Source: Chionis minor (taxonomy: Eukaryota; Chordata; Aves; Charadriiformes; Chionididae). From it: 64,000 nucleotides of DNA. The translations under genes were made by a program, and so were the position numbers. Location: NCBI GenBank assembly GCA_013398295.1, contig VZSF01004750.1, positions 275,140 to 339,139 of the forward strand, read 5' to 3'. Below, in pieces: positions 1 to 11,664 of this stretch. The notes beneath the pieces were generated by a model. It saw only the letters and a program-made list of their open reading frames with translations, was not told where the DNA came from and searched no databases. How positions within the stretch are numbered: position 1 is the stretch's first letter; each line of letters starts with the position of its first letter.

Positions 1-1213
1 TAAAAAAAAATACTCCAAAGACAGAATAAATTGTGGAAAAAAGATCAGGCCTTACAAATGCATCAGCCTCAGCAACACGCAGCCATGCTCAGTGCTCTTC
101 TCTCAGGAACTGTGTTCAGAAAGACAAACCTCACGCTCCTTTTGGTACTGGGTAGCCCTGCTGGAAATTAGAGAAATACATCTTGTCAGTACAGAAGTAG
201 TAAAGCACTGGCCGTCCCAGTCGCCAGGCACAGGAAAGGACCCAAGGCGAAGCACTGCCTTCTCCAATAATGAGCCACTCTCCAAAATCCAGGAACACTT
301 GTGAAGGAAGAACAGTCATTTCAAACAGCACTAGCCATTCCTGCTACGGCGCACAGTAGATTTAGCAGGACTTTATTAGCAATGGTACTGAAGGCACCTG
401 GAGACCTTACATTGTTCCCAGAGGTACAGTCTTCAATTTCTAGCACAGATTTCCTCTCAAAAGTTGGGATTCATTTCCCATGACTAATAGTTTTCCAGAT
501 CTAAATTAGTCACCCAGACTCCCTTTACCTGCAAAAGACAAAACCGGTGATTCCAAAGGGCTACCCCTTGATTTCGATCATGCATCTTGCATTTTGAGAT
601 AGGATGAATACTCCCTGAAGAATCACCTGTTTTTCTTCACTATTGGAAATATAGACAGTTCACTTTGAGTTGGCGGAAGTTACAAGTCTAAAATTAGATA
701 AGTTGAGTTCTGGACCAAGGGAAAATTACACGTGGTGTAGCTGAGCCTGACAACGTTTACGAAGATCTGAAGCATCTAGGTGCATAAGATTGATACGCAA
801 CAGAAATACTTATAACTGAAATCAGACACTGAAGATAGAGTTGACTGGCGGTCGACCAGGCTGTCAACAGCATCAAATACAACTGTGCAGATGCCTTCTC
901 AAGAAAGGTACCAGAATGATATTCTGCCATCAAGCATATGAGCTCTCAATCCTAACAGGAAAGCAGAAGGAGAGACTATGGATCTAATGCCATCAGTTCA
1001 GTGAGGCAAACAAAACGTATGCCCTCTTAGTTGAATCTCAGCGCGTTTGCTGCTTACCAGATGCCAAGCTTCAGCACATTACATTTTCCACTTTGCTAAA
1101 GCCCTCTTCCTCTCCCCTTCTGTCACCTACTACTTCCACGTCTTATCCAGCCATCTCTCTATATGCGAAACACAGCCTATGGACCTCCTAATAGACAGAC
1201 CTCATCTAAATGG
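1..1213. other. Unique non-coding sequence
   Basis: No gene, RNA or repeat is recognised here. Open frames are at most 70 codons, overlap on both strands, and lack any domain or plausible splice context. Composition is ordinary for vertebrate intergenic or intronic DNA. Confidence 0.6.
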
Positions 1214-1214
1214 T

Positions 1215-1408
1215 CTTTGAGGGTGGCAGAGCACTGGCACAGGCTGCCCAGAGAGGTGGTGGAGTCTCCAACTCTGGAGACATTCAAAACCCACCTGGAC
1301 GCCATCCTGTGCAACCTGCTGTAGGTGGACCTGCTCTGGCAGGGGATTTGGACCAGATGATCTCCAGAGGTGCCTTCCAACCCTCAGCATTCTGTGATTC
1401 TGTGATTT
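1215..1408 (+). repeat. CR1 LINE, truncated 3' end
   Basis: The segment reads like the last ~190 bases of a CR1 retroposon in the plus orientation: a stretch about a lone element's end (GGCTGCCCAGAGAGGTGGTG at about 1245), then GATGATCTCCAGAGGTGCC, then CTTCCAACCCTCAGC, ending in two copies of ATTCTGTG. CR1 is a non-LTR retrotransposon of sauropsids. It is usually 5'-truncated and ends in short direct repeats rather than poly(A), as here. No reverse-transcriptase coding sequence remains, so the copy is dead. Both strands show open frames of 94-111 codons across it, which are fossil or chance frames. The preserved tail is good evidence for a bird or another archosaur. Confidence 0.93.
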
Positions 1409-1409
1409 T

Positions 1410-3035
1410 GCATGCAGGGTTTCATATAGATTGGTCTTACTACCCCAAAACAACAGCCGGATCTCCCTGCACTCTCCTTCCCCCAACCTTGCTTAGACTA
1501 TTAAGTGGTTCAGGACAACGCTGCTGCCCCTTGCTGCCCTCGTAAGCCTTCAGAGCTCACTTACTCAGTAGGACATTTTGATCTAATTTTATATTTGAAG
1601 AACTGAAAAGCTATAAGACAATTAGTCTAACTAAGGCTATGTAAGATAGTAGTTAGGAAAGGAACTGAGATCATACTGGCCTGCCAGTGCAAGCTATTAG
1701 ATAACTCTTCCTTTCAAAATTCAGGTTGATCACACTCAGAGAGGGCTCTCCCTCACTGGGCCACATAAGAAAGCAGGAGGAGTAGCAGTGACGGGTACAC
1801 ACGTCACGTCCCCATTAAAAAGAACACATGGGCATTACAGCACAAAGAAGACTCACACCTGAACGTGGAAAGCATAACAGCGCTTTCTGCGCTCTGCTCC
1901 TCTGGAGAAGAGAGCCAAGCAAACTCTAAAGCAAACCTGGAGAACAAATGGCTGCAAAACGTAACTCAAAAGTTATGGAAAAAATATTATTATGGAAACA
2001 AAAGAGCTGGAGAGAATACAAGCAAGCAGCTCACAGAACAGAATGAGGAACCAGGCTTTGCTACTTGCTTTGATGAGGTTCATCAGAGTATTTATAAAGG
2101 GGCACACAGCGCTCCTGTGGAATGGTACTGTAAGCTAGGCTGAACCACGGACAAAATGGGAGTAACACCTGCAGCTCTCAATATCACACAGCAGGGTTTG
2201 AAGAAGTCCAAGGTTTAGTAAAATAATGTAAAGAATATTCTGTATGCCAAGTACTAATAGTAATGGCAATCTATCGTTTAGGAAGATCTTTTTCTGTCCT
2301 CACAGTCTTTCCAAGACCTTATAATTCCACCCTCCAAAAAAATTAAAACAGCATAAACCTGAAACTAGAACTCACAAAACACGGTGCACCGAGAATAAGA
2401 ATTACTACCTTCGTGCTTCAGTGACCCTAGAGGGGAGGTGAGAGCACTCAGCACCATGCAAAAAAAGATGTAACGCAGACTTTCAGACATTATAGGAACC
2501 AAAGAACAGACAATATGAAATTAAGCTCCAGAAGTGCAAAGCAGCCTTGCTCAGCCAGAGACTGGCTGCAGCTCAGTCACTGCCTCCCACTTCTACCCTC
2601 TTGAGAGACACGTCGCAGAAAAGGAGCCAGAGAACACTTTTAAAGCTGTGACCACAGAAAGGCATTTAGAAAAACATTTCGCTAAGCAAGGCTGGTTGCC
2701 CCTACCATCCCTTCAAACGAACACGGCAAAACCGATTCGGTTTGTTTTTTGCCCAGGCATTAGTGACAGTCAGGACAGAGGTATATATAGAGATACACCC
2801 AAAGCAGGTTTGCTATGAGAAAGGTTCAAGCTCATGTCCTATCGCCTGGAGGAGGCCGGGACATTTAGATCATCCTCCGAGAGGGCCAGTGAGACCTTTA
2901 AAAAATGACACACAGTTTGGGAGTCCTCCGATTCAAAGAGACAGGTATTCCGGTGGCCTTCTCAACTCTCTTTTCAGTCGTCAAGACAAAACTTCGTTGC
3001 AGACATGAACTATCCCCTCCTCTAAAAGGCCTCGC
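1410..3035. other. Unique non-coding sequence
   Basis: No recognisable gene or repeat. Short open frames of 88-94 codons (1865-2143, 2534-2818, 2742-3008) have no similarity that I know and no convincing splice signals. A TATATATAG run lies near 2783 but has no clear promoter context. Confidence 0.55.
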
Positions 3036-3039
3036 AATA

Positions 3040-3230
3040 GATCTGTGTCAACAGTGATTAGCTGCTGCCTGGCACGTCATCCATTTGCCATTTGTTAGGC
3101 CAAACATGCCAACATTGGTAATCTAATCTTTGGCCGGCAACGGCCTCTTCCAGGTTAAATGTATTAAAGGAGTTGAGGAAACCGGGCTTATTTCACAGGC
3201 TGTGGCCTGCAGCTTTCTAACATGGCCTGA
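3040..3230. promoter_or_regulatory. Candidate conserved non-coding element
   Basis: A dense, non-repetitive block with several NFI-like half sites (GCCAAAC, GCCAAC, TTGGCC) between about 3095 and 3150 and no homopolymers. By eye it has the texture of vertebrate conserved non-coding DNA. It ends directly at the G-quadruplex motif of 3231-3253. No conservation data are available, so an enhancer role is only an inference. Confidence 0.3.
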
Positions 3231-3253
3231 CCCCCCTTCCCGCCCCCTTCCCC
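3231..3253 (-). other. Predicted G-quadruplex motif
   Basis: The plus strand has four C runs of 6, 3, 5 and 4, separated by TT, G and TT. The minus strand therefore carries four G runs with loops of 2, 1 and 2 bases. Such short loops favour a stable parallel quadruplex. No gene start is visible next to it. Confidence 0.75.
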
Positions 3254-3410
3254 TGGAGATTGCAGGGGTCAGGACCTCCACAGCATGGAGCTGAGTAAAA
3301 CACTAACAGAGAGGGATGAGAGGATATTGGAAACATATTCGCAAGGCCTCAGCGCTTTGGAAATCTGAGAACATCATGAGGCGCTAAGTTAGAGCTTTCA
3401 CTGCTGGGTT

Positions 3411-3448
3411 GTGTGTGTGTTGTTTTTTTTTTTTTTTTTTAAAAAAAA
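3411..3448. repeat. (GT)n, T18, A8 simple repeat
   Basis: A (GT)5 run is followed by an 18-base T run (3423-3440) and then 8 A (3441-3448). This is a slippage-prone low-complexity tract whose T/A junction can fold back. The 67-codon open frame that starts here is an artefact of it. Confidence 0.9.
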
Positions 3449-3449
3449 C

Positions 3450-5685
3450 ATTTTTCAACAAGAATTTGATAGAGATATCAGTAAGACAAGGTTGAGGGGT
3501 TTGAACACAGCAGCAGCAGCAAAAAATATAGTGCTCTGTTCATGGGAGAATCCACGCTACAAGACACCTTCACCCACAGCTCACGTGTCAGGAAGAGGGA
3601 TATTTTGTTTTTAAGGAAGTATTTCAAGTATATCAAGTATATCTTCTCAAGCAAAACCTTTCACTTCTATCTGCCACAGATACCAACGTATGCAGAGCTA
3701 ACAGCATTGCTTGGTGGCCCGGCAGGAGGGGATGTTCCTAGGAATTCTTAAAACTGAGGAGTATCTATCTGAAACGAAGCAAAACAGCCGTCAGGATTCT
3801 CAGAGAGTTGTTTTTCCCCCCTAGAGGTAAGGGAGCTCTTCTACAGAGATGTCACATACCTGTCTGTGTGAGAGCCCCTGGAGCTCTGCCGCAGGCACAG
3901 GAGCAGAATGGATTCCCCAGCGAGATAACTTCACTGGCGTTAGGGGTGAGAAATGAACGAAAGACTTCAACACAAAAAAGTGTACACGGGAGCAGCACTG
4001 AATAGCAGAGACCATCTCTGCAGCCGTTTGCCATCAAATTACACAGGAAAACACATGAAAGATTTCTCAGAAAGCTCCCTCGCTTTGAAAACAGTACTCA
4101 GGATGTTCCACAAATGACCCCCAAAAAAGAGAGATTTCTCTGGCTTTAGTCCACCACAGCAGCCAGGATTGTGTTGGTTCCCAAAAACCTCATGGACATG
4201 AGCTGCCCATTCTCATTATTATCACTGCTTGTATTTGCATGTTTCTCTCCAAAGATTAGCTTGGGACACGCGTACCCTCTGCCCTGTCAACGTCCACGTA
4301 CTTGGGGGAAATTTCATACTTAGATGCGTAAAAACTGTAACAAGTATGCAATACCCATTCTGAATGAAAGACAACTTCCTTGTGCAGTGTCAAACTCCCC
4401 ACTTACATGCTGTCAGACCTTTATTTCGAGTGCTGCACCACAAAATACTATTTGCATGTTGGAATTTGTTCTTTCTTTGGGAGAAATTTTTAATCAAGCT
4501 GAAACATTTGTGGCAAAATATAAGTCTGTTCCTAGACACTGAGAGTTCCCAGGTGCTAACCGAATGCTAACTTCAGGAAGCCAGTTCCTTCTTTGTACTT
4601 TGCTTGGTGGTAACGTGTATTTTTTATCTGTTATTTCTTTGGTGCTAATTCACTCAACATCAAATAGGCTGCTGACACTAGTCAGTGGGGTAGGAAACAG
4701 ATACAAAGGTGGAACCAATCAGTGAGGGGAGAGCGATCAGCACGTTGGATTGTGCTGGCAATTTGGTGCTATGCACATACAGAACCTGACACCCAAAAGA
4801 AGGCATTTAATACCACTGATGCTAAGTAGAACAGACAGGACATAGCAGCTGCAAGCAAACTTCACTTTCTTTAACCCTGTCTTCCTGCTTAACATCCCCT
4901 TTGAGAGAAGAATGGATTGGGGGAGATGTCTATGATCTGTCTGAAGAGATGACAGACAAGACTGAGGCTTCAGGGGGGTTGCTAAAGGACAATGACTCTG
5001 GGCAGTGAAGGAGAAGTGCCATCCCATTCACCAGTCATACTTAGCATAATGGTCCAAGTAGCTCAGGCATCCAAAAATCACTATATGGATTTAATTCCCA
5101 CTGCTTCGGTCTGCCCTCCCAAATACCAGTGCTACAAGAACAAGACTTTTCAAATGAGATCATCCTATGACACTCAAATGCTACAAAAACGTTCTCTGAG
5201 TTTTGCACTTTCTGACTCACACTGAGAAGTAGAAAAGGCAGAATTGTGTCAAAAACGCACTTTACCTCACTTTTCCCAATTGTTTGCCTCAAATTCACAA
5301 TAAAACCTACTGGCTGAAGGACTTATTTTACCTCGTAAATCCAACTACAACAGAGACACGTCGCAAGGTCCCCTGAGAAAGACTGCATTCTCATTTGGGT
5401 GTGATACAAAGACCCAAGAGCTATAGGAAGTTATCTCATTTATACTGAGGACTTGGGAAGGACTGCTGCAGAGGCCAGCTGAAATGCTCCAACCATCAAC
5501 CCCTCAGGACAGGTCCTTCCTTGGGTCTGGAATCTGGAAAACACTTGCCTTATTCACATTCCCTTCAAATGATCTGCAAGATCTGGCTACAAAGCTTACC
5601 TCTCCCCTAGATTTTATTTCTCCCCCAGAAAGAAAATTTAAGTGAGTTCAGGAAATGTTTTCTATTTTGGACAACCGTTCTATTT
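3450..5685. other. Unique non-coding sequence
   Basis: No gene or repeat is recognised. Overlapping frames of up to 96 codons at 4737-5298 lack any known domain. A perfect octamer (ATTTGCAT, a POU-factor site) lies at 4233-4240. Confidence 0.55.
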
Positions 5686-5689
5686 TCCC

Positions 5690-6020
5690 CATTTACTATG
5701 TGAATTCTCCATGCAAAGCCAGAGCCAAGTATGGCTGTATTTATAAATATGTTTACTTTAATGAATTTGATGGGATAACTCAACATTTCCTGGCCTGGCC
5801 CAAGTCCATCCTTTAAAATATCATTTTCCTTGCTGCCCTCCCGGTTTGAGGTTTTTTGTCTTGTTTCTGTTTTCTAATTGACAAGGGTGAAACACACCGA
5901 AACCTGAACCAGACAAATCTGAGACCTACTGGTGTCAAACAGGTTTGGTATCAGATTTGTATAAAGATTACTTAAATTAGTGTTTACTGACTGCTGTGCA
6001 TTTTGAATCAGGCCCTGGAA
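5690..6020. promoter_or_regulatory. Candidate conserved non-coding element
   Basis: A low-repeat block with two forkhead-like TGTTTAC cores (near 5751 and 5984), a TTTATAAATA stretch near 5740 and a TAATTGAC site near 5875. It is free of long homopolymers and known repeats, and resembles a developmental enhancer. Only cross-species alignment could confirm this. Confidence 0.3.
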
Positions 6021-6024
6021 CTGC

Positions 6025-7130
6025 AGGCATGCTTTTTTCAGAAGGAAGCTGTTTAGGGTTCTTTAGGGCTGTTAAGAAACAGAAAGGGAGCCGCAGTGGT
6101 GAATTATTGGTATGACATTACTCTTGGGACCCCAAAAAAGAAATCCTATTAAATAGAGTCCTTGTGATCTCATCACTGTGTATTTCATGACTCTTCAAGA
6201 GGTTCTGCTAAAGTCATTCACAGAAAATTCCCCTGGAAGGGCTCAGGGGAGAAAGGGGCTGGATCACCAGGGGGTCTGTTTAGCATTTACTGCCTCTGAA
6301 AGCAAGAGGTTTTTTCCTACAAGCAGCACCACTGTCTAAAGATGCATGGGGATTCCTGGAGGAAAAAGAAAATGTAGCCAGGATGCAATACTTCACAATA
6401 TTCTCCCTTTATAGGGAGCCCACAGGTCACAGTACACCTTCGCATATTAGAAGTATACTACTGACACTGTTCCCACTCATAACAATCACTTTTAATATAC
6501 ATAGTTAGCCAAAAGTCACAGCGTGGTATAACAAGGACCCACCCTACTAAATGCCTGAAATCTTAAATAATCATAACCCCTAAGTAGAGGGCTGGAGAGA
6601 GCTATCTCTAGGATACTGCTGATACTAATTTTTTTATGGAGGAATCCCAAACCAATGCACTCCTTGACAATTAATGTCGAGGTTTTAATAAAGTTCTCCT
6701 TTACAGAAGGGTCCATTGGGTAAGAACACTGTTCACTACTGATCTAATCCCTTTGGATGTTTTCTGCCTGTTACAGACCTTGGTTACCTATCACATTAAT
6801 TCAGCAATTGTAGGAAATTAATTCTTACCAAGACGTGATCTGGAGTCACTCATCCTTTCTCACTTTCTGTATCTTTTCTCACTCTTTGTAAGCATACCAG
6901 TAAGGATAAAGCTGGAATTTCAAAACTACTCTTCTTACTACTTGCACAGCCAAACTCAAGCCTGCAGTACTCCCAATAGGTGCAACTGGAAACAGTGGGG
7001 GAAGAAGTCATGACAGCCTCACCTCAGCCTACCTCAACACTGCTTTGAGGTCTCAATTTCAAGTCTGCAACCCCACCCCTCCTGGGCAGGCTGTACGCGT
7101 GCAAGGAAGGACAGGTCGGTGGGCTGGAAC
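6025..7130. other. Unique non-coding sequence
   Basis: Nothing recognisable. The only listed-length open frame here is a 66-codon minus-strand frame at 6516-6716 with no known motif. Confidence 0.5.
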
Positions 7131-7134
7131 CACC

Positions 7135-8666
7135 AACTGTATGTACAAAGAAAAATATATTTAAAAGCGAAGATTGCTATTACATTACATTCTAGATATA
7201 TAATCAATACTATGTTTAAGAGCTACACAAAAGCTGCAGCTTTACAGATTGCTATCAGCATCCGGCAGTGCTGTTTCCCATCTACACCCAGAAGTGGCTG
7301 GTCTGGTGGTTGCTCCATTGAGGAGGTGCAGGTCTCGCACACCACACCGTCCCAGAAACACACCTCCTATTTACAGCAGAGCAGCTGGCAGGTGGATCTC
7401 CATCCCCCCAGGACCTCCAGCACACACACAGCCCCAGGGACACTGCCACAAGATCACCCTACGGCAAACCCTCCTGCAGACAGCGTGCACCTTTGCTGTG
7501 AACCACAGCAAGGGCCTGGGCATTATTTCACTGTCACACACAAGGATGAAAGCCAAAAGAAGCATTTTTAGCTGCTCAGAACTGTTTTTAGCAGATCACC
7601 ATTCCATACAGTTTTACGTTAAGCCCCTGTTAGAAATATCTCAATTTCTTTTACATATTTAAAAGAATAAGGTATCTGTAATGTTCTGTACAGATTTCTT
7701 TACAGCATAAGACAGAAATCTATTTTTCTTCAGGTTTCCTTACCCCCTGGTCCTAGGCTGCAGTTGAGGTTGGGATGACTACTCATAACAGACATGTTTT
7801 TTTTGTTCTGACATTTTCCACAGGAAAAATGGTGCTGCAAAGTTCAAAGCTCAACACTGCCGAAAGCACGAACGCTCTAAACAACGTTGGACTGAAGTGC
7901 AAATGAAGTCTAAACTACTCATAAGTTTTCTTTGCTCACCAACAGGCATTAGCAGAGCTCCCACACCTTGACCTCTACTGCGGGATGTCTTCTCCTGCCA
8001 AAAGCAGGTGTCATTAGCAGACTCCACTCAAACAGTGACATCAAGTGACACAAAGGGCTGGAAGAACTTGAGAAGGAAAGGGATTTTGCAACAAACCATT
8101 TAGCATCCTCTGACTTTGGCTCTGTGGTGGTTTTTTTTTTGTCAATACTTAACACTATTAATATTAACATACCAGACATAAACAACTTCTAAAAATCCAC
8201 TTGTCTCTTTGGTTAAGATTCTAGAACACACAGTATCTCTAGCAAATGCAAGCCGTCTTCCAGGAAAACACAGGAAAGGTAACTTCATATTTCTGATATT
8301 TTAAAGAAACAAGCAATATAATTTCTTTTTTTTAAGTCTAAATCAAACATACAAACAAAAAGCCCTTAGAGGCTTTCATTATAAAGAAGCAAACTCAGGC
8401 CAACCTTAAAAAACAAACAAACAAACAAAAATAAAAATGAAAGTCTTTTGCAAGTCATCTTCAACCATGTCTGCTTCATAGCTGTCTGCAAGAGTCACCA
8501 CAATGGAACTCCTGTTTTCATGTAAGCAGCACCATTTTTCCAGCAACTGACTCAATGGAACTCTGTCCTGGATTACAGCCACATCACCCCCTCCTCTGCA
8601 GAGGGCGAAGGCAGCACCGCGGAGGAGTGCGAGACTTTTTCTCTTCATTTGAAAACTACCCTTTCT
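7135..8666 (-). other. Weak candidate terminal exon and 3' UTR
   Basis: Read on the minus strand, a pyrimidine tract of about 35 bases (8667-8705) ends in a CAG acceptor, with an exon starting at 8666. The frame stays open for about 86 codons to a stop near 8406 and includes ...SSIVVTLADSYEADMVEDDL.... The DNA beyond (8400 to about 7140, minus strand) is T-rich, with ATTTTTATTTTTG-like and TAAATATATTTTTC-like runs that look like a 3' UTR. Against this, the peptide ends in a low-complexity tail encoded by an AAAC repeat, I recognise no family, and no clear AATAAA is found at the far end. Random sequence remains the more likely explanation. Confidence 0.13.
8407..8430. repeat. (AAAC)n microsatellite
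   Basis: About five AAAC units followed by A-rich sequence. It supplies the FIFIFVCLFVF-type tail of the open frame on the opposite strand. Confidence 0.85.
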
Positions 8667-8719
8667 CTGCAACGTAAAAGAAATGAAAAAAAGGGAGAAA
8701 ACCAAGAGTTTCATGCTGG

Positions 8720-10435
8720 GGAATACTAAGACAGATATAAAATATACTCAAAAAAATAAAATCAGATTCATCTCTAACTCTGAAATTGTTAGGATTTTAG
8801 CTGGATCCAGTTCGTATTGGATTTTGCCTTCTGGGTCTCGTACAGTGCACAGACTCCTCCACGTGGGAGCGTAGGACAGCTAGTCCCGTAGTGTGATTTG
8901 TGTGAGCTGTCAGGCTAATGAAAATTGGGCCTTATCCCTTTTTTGGGTTTTTTCCCCCCCTTCTCTTTTCCTCTCTTCAGAGGAGACAAATTTCTCAGTG
9001 CTGCCAGTCCCAGGGGTGAACAAGGTGAGAGGGAAAAACAGGAAAGAAATGGTAAGACTATAGTTCACTGGGGTTATAAAGTCACAAGAGAACAAAATAT
9101 GTTTGGGCTGCTCCATCTTAAGCATTGTCTAAAGGATTTTTTCCTCTGATAATCTGTTCCTTCCGGTGAGAGTGCTCCATACGTGAGCTTTGCCTGTAGC
9201 TCCCTTCACATCCCATACGGAAAGACAATATATCCTAAATACCTTCTTGATATATGGCAAATAGCCGCTTTCAATTTCCGATCACTCTCTTCACTTTTGC
9301 CCATATGTTGATTGGAATCTATTCTGAAGATGATGCATATTTATTTTCTGGGCTGGGTACAAAGTAGGGGAAACTCACAGAAGTTAACTTTCTGGGGAAT
9401 TTAAGAAATGGCTCTAAATTACAGCTGAATGGAGGGACCTTCCGATACAAATCGTTCCCCCAACTCGGCAGTAAATCACATGGCAGGCATCTCTCACGCA
9501 GCTGTACGAGGAGAGGAAGGTGGCGTTTCTTACCAGGAATAGAAGTTACACAACATTAAGCCGACAAGTAAGGCAAAGGAGGGTGACTAAGGAAATAAAC
9601 GGAAACTTCCATCTGTATAGAACAATTTCATCTGTATAGAACAATAGAACAATAGTCCATTTGTGAAAGTGTCATGATTTGGGGAATGTAAAAGTTTAGG
9701 AGAGGAGGAGGAGTGAGAAATTCCTCTACTTTTTATAACGCACTTTTTAGCAAGGCTTTCTCATTTTACAGTATTTTGTCTTTCCCTGCTACACTGCCTC
9801 TCATAGAAAATTACGACCAGATCTATTGATCACTCTTTATATTTTCAGAGTGAGGAAGGTACAGAGAAATTTTGTTTTCAACTACTGTTAGTGTGAGGAG
9901 TGTGATGCTCTTGGGATTATTTCAGCACAGTTTAGACAATGGACTTTTGATACTCCTGTAAAATGTCTTACAATGTGGCAGGGATTTTCCCAATCTCCTC
10001 ATGCTTAGATTGTCATCGTGATCCCATAGCCAAAGAGAAGGAATTGATGAGACATTTATTCAAGCCTGGGCTCCTTACACCTTGAATCTCACCTAACACT
10101 ATCAAGGTGCAGAGAGTCTCTCTTTTTCTACACGAGACAACTCCGAACTGCTCACAGACGCTCGATTCACTGCTGTGATAAGCCTGAAGTGAAGAACAAG
10201 GTCATCCCTACGAAGGAGACAACGCCAAGCAACGAACTGCAGCACAAGATCAGAACCCAAGGAAGTGATGAATGTGATCCTAAACACTGTTTCATTTCAG
10301 CTTCACATCCTTTCTTTTTCCACCGACTCCTGCTCACAGCTGGTCTTATTGGAAACAGTCAAGAGATTTTATTTAAAAAAAAAAAAAAATCTTGAAAAAG
10401 ACACTAGTTTTCTTTCTCCTTTGTTCCCTTCTCAT
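8720..10435. other. Unique non-coding sequence with small duplications
   Basis: No gene is recognised. It holds a C/T-rich tract (8945-8980), a local duplication at 9607-9645 and a 15-base A run (10375-10389). That A run follows TTTTATTT rather than a poly(A) signal, so it is not a retrocopy tail. Confidence 0.5.
9607..9645. repeat. Recent 19-20 bp tandem duplication
   Basis: Two adjacent near-identical copies share ATCTGTATAGAACAAT (9607-9626 and 9627-9645). A further partial AGAACAAT copy follows at once. The copies are almost identical, so the duplication is young. Confidence 0.9.
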
Positions 10436-10439
10436 AATG

Positions 10440-11060
10440 TGCATGCCTTTACAAGATTACAATCAGAATCTCATTAGTAATTTCCATCCAATTCAAATTA
10501 AAATGTCATTAAAAAATGTTAATTTTGTCATTCCCTGTTTTCCCGAGAAGCAAGGGCAACATGACATTTCACTCACAACAGACAGACAACATTCGTATTT
10601 GTACAAGAAATAAAATTCATCCTTCCTGACTTATAGTACTTATTTTGCATGAGCAAATATTGAAATACCTTAAAACTTGGGAGTACACTCGTTTGTTAAT
10701 TTATTATTTAAAATTAGTCAAGCAATTTTTATAACCCTTTTCATGACCTCTAGCTAACAAATGACTTGTTACTAACCCTTCAAACTTTCCACACAATTAA
10801 AAAATGATTAACAACTGATGAATGGGCTACAATTGAAGAAATTAGGTTGCAATTAAGAAGACATTTAAATGAATGTTTAAAACTGCTCAGATTATAATTA
10901 GAACCAGACCAACTACGAAGGTCACTCTAGAGTGGTGTTCTTGTGGCATCAGAGATAATTCAGCCAATAACGCTGAGCAGTGAGATTTGAGTGGTCACTA
11001 TTGGCACGGGACCGTGCGTGGCTGAAATCCTCCTCAAAAGATTAACTGAGCCAGCCAAAG
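10440..11060. promoter_or_regulatory. Candidate conserved element rich in homeodomain cores
   Basis: About 600 AT-rich but non-repetitive bases packed with ATTA/TAAT cores: TCATTAG near 10471, TTAATTTATTATT near 10696, then several CAATTA/ATTAAG sites near 10795-10860. A GC-balanced flank with CCAATAA follows near 10965. This is typical of vertebrate developmental enhancers. The reading is compositional only, and a simple AT-rich stretch is the alternative. Confidence 0.38.
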
Positions 11061-11064
11061 CCAG

Positions 11065-11545
11065 AGGCTAATCTTAAAACTGACCCTAAGCCTCATCCTT
11101 TAAGCTGCCGTCTTGTCAGCGCGGTCCTTTCACGAGCAAAACCTGCTGCATTTCTCTCCTGAGAGCATCTCCGTGTTTTCCCCGGAAAGGATCTAAGAAA
11201 GATGACGGCATGAGAACAGAAGAGGGCCCAGAATCTATCAGCTTCTCCAAGACACCACACTAGACCCTTCGCACAGCTGTAAGCCAGCGACTGGTCAGAT
11301 GTTACCAACAATTTTAGCCACCTACAGCAGTGTTTTCAGTCATGGTGACAGAGTCCTTCATCAACGCAGGGCTGAAAGCGAGGTAATTGCACATAAAGTA
11401 CCGAGAATAGACTGTTATTCTTGGCTCTTTTGCCAATCTCAGACCTATTTCAAGGCACTCAAAGGAAAGGATTTTCAGTCTTTCAAAGGGGGTTGGACAC
11501 CCATTTCAAATGGCTTAAGGCAGTTTTGAAAATCTCAGTCAAGAG
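11065..11545. other. Unique non-coding sequence
   Basis: No gene or repeat is recognised. Open frames of 72-76 codons on opposite strands have no known similarity. Confidence 0.5.
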
Positions 11546-11549
11546 CTAA

Positions 11550-11660
11550 TATTTAACCAATTCAGCACACTAAAAGCTGTCCCTCACTTTTAAAAAATTA
11601 CCATCAATATTTATTCATTTCATCATTTATGCACAGCAATTGTTCTATACAAAGTCAGTA
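11550..11660. promoter_or_regulatory. Small candidate conserved element
   Basis: A short AT-rich block with ATTACC, CAATATTTATTCATTT and a CAGCAATTGTT E-box-like site (CAATTG). It looks like a compact enhancer fragment, but support is weak. Confidence 0.2.
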
Positions 11661-11664
11661 ATTA

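Noticed and set aside
1202..1545. Frames of 94 and 111 codons on opposite strands.
   Set aside because: Both lie on the CR1 3' end, which is a non-coding tail.
10361..10390. Possible processed-pseudogene poly(A) tail.
   Set aside because: The A15 run is not preceded by a poly(A) signal in the right orientation, and no gene-like sequence or target-site duplication is seen before it.
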